The position numbers and the translations under genes were made by a program. The notes under the pieces are model-generated. The model was given only the letters and a program-made list of their open reading frames with translations, ran no database searches and was not told the DNA's origin. A stretch of DNA of 64,000 bases, from NCBI GenBank assembly GCA_002352105.1, contig DEHV01000005.1:26077-90076 (forward strand), in the 5' to 3' direction. This DNA comes from Chitinophagaceae bacterium UBA2791 (GTDB lineage: Bacteria; Bacteroidota; Bacteroidia; Chitinophagales; Chitinophagaceae). Positions 63,461 through 64,000 of this stretch are shown here, one piece after another (position 1 is the first letter of the stretch; the number at the start of each line of letters is the position of its first letter).

Positions 63461-64000
63461 TTATTTATTGCTCACTTCGCCGGCCTGTATCATCCTGTAG
63501 ATGGTAGACTTGCCCACGTCCAATTTCCTGGCTACCAGCAACACGTCCTTATCGTATTTATCAAGATAATGCTGAATGATGCCTATTTCATATTCCTTTA
63601 GCGTCTTTTCGGTGTTCAGCAAACCGCTTACCGAACTTGAAGTATTCAGGGTGATATGTTCCGGCAATACGGTTTCATCATCCGCCATAACCACGGACAG
63701 TTCAATGACAGAGCGCAATTCTCTCACGTTTCCGGGAAAGGGATAGGCCAGCAGTTTCTGCTGCGCTTCCTGCGATAGCGTTTTTTTAGCAAGGTTGTTT
63801 TCCTTGCAGAATAGATCCATAAAATGTTTGGCAAGCACCAGGATATCATTGCCTCTTTCCCTTAGAGGCGGCAGATGAATAGGCAGGCCGGCCAACCGGT
63901 AATACAGATCCTCCCTGAAAGTTTTGTTCTGCACTTCCTGTAAGAGGTTGCGATGCGTCGCCACAATGATCCTTGCATTTATGCCGATCACTTCATTGCC
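63461..64000 (-). CDS. Sigma-54-dependent transcriptional activator, N-terminus cut by window edge
   Basis: The last 179 residues of an NtrC-type activator are visible; the gene runs in from beyond base 64000. Present are the end of the AAA+ domain (ARIIVATHRNLLQEVQNKTF; FREDLYYRLAGLPIHLPPLR, with the RE-RGNDI arginine-finger region; PFPGNVRELRSVIE) and a Fis-type helix-turn-helix (YEIGIIQHYLDKYDKDVLLV; ARKLDVGKSTIYRMIQ). A start within the window (63991) would lack Walker motifs, so the CDS is reported as partial. Together with the REC-HPt protein it may form a relay. Confidence 0.92.
   Translation of the reverse strand, partial: GNEVIGINARIIVATHRNLLQEVQNKTFREDLYYRLAGLPIHLPPLRERGNDILVLAKHFMDLFCKENNLAKKTLSQEAQQKLLAYPFPGNVRELRSVIELSVVMADDETVLPEHITLNTSSSVSGLLNTEKTLKEYEIGIIQHYLDKYDKDVLLVARKLDVGKSTIYRMIQAGEVSNK

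Noticed and set aside
1..64000. CRISPR arrays, insertion sequences, rRNA genes, prophage or replication origin
   Set aside because: No regularly spaced repeats, transposase or integrase genes, rRNA-like sequence, phage structural genes or dnaA/oriC-type clusters were seen.

Overview
The window looks like chromosomal DNA of a Bacteroidota member, probably close to Chitinophagaceae. The reasons are two complete SusC/SusD pairs, each behind an ECF sigma factor and a FecR-type anti-sigma factor (a third sigma/FecR pair is cut by the left edge), many lipoproteins with relaxed lipoboxes, few Shine-Dalgarno sequences, and start-proximal elements matching the Bacteroidota -7 consensus TAnnTTTG. Assignment below phylum is inference.

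Layout. 1-1.6 kb: FecR (partial) and ECF sigma. 1.8-8.6 kb: housekeeping and envelope genes (Tat-exported sugar isomerase-like protein, PD40/OmpA protein, GNAT, DoxX, M48 protease), a higBA toxin-antitoxin pair with a good promoter, and a Dabb lipoprotein. 8.7-20.8 kb: a co-directional block of sigma, FecR, SusC, SusD, a large VCBS/UnbV lipoprotein and a vanadium-haloperoxidase/PAP2-type lipoprotein. 21-27 kb: a TolC-RND-adaptor efflux operon. 27-31 kb: beta-helix protein, PepSY-like lipoprotein and two tandem universal stress proteins. 31.3-34.1 kb: a compact class I ribonucleotide reductase (nrdB-nrdA) with a long inverted repeat in its leader and a strong terminator. 34.4-41.6 kb: second sigma/FecR/SusC/SusD block. 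42-43.7 kb: purU and a DJ-1/PfpI protein.

43.8-54.5 kb is the most unusual part: a co-directional run of exported proteins of unknown function (a signal-peptide protein, a TPR protein with a glycine-rich tail, three paralogues of one unrecognised secreted family, a 44-residue secreted peptide and an OmpA-anchored protein). It is divergent from a TPR-sensor histidine kinase and a LuxR-type response regulator. One paralogue is split by a single extra A in an A8 tract. 54.2-59 kb is accessory: a Fic protein with repeated operator-like motifs, a DUF234-type ATPase behind two palindromes, a 5'-truncated AlbA/AAA_4 regulator, a 13-bp inverted repeat and tRNA-Arg(CCU). 59-64 kb: a zincin metalloprotease, a TPR membrane protein, a REC-HPt phosphorelay protein and the C-terminal part of a sigma-54 activator.

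Likely joint functions: the sigma/FecR pairs probably sense SusC-bound ligand and switch on the adjacent transporters; the VCBS and haloperoxidase-like proteins probably act at the cell surface with the first SusCD pair; the kinase/regulator pair may control the exported-protein cluster. All functions are read from sequence motifs without database searches.
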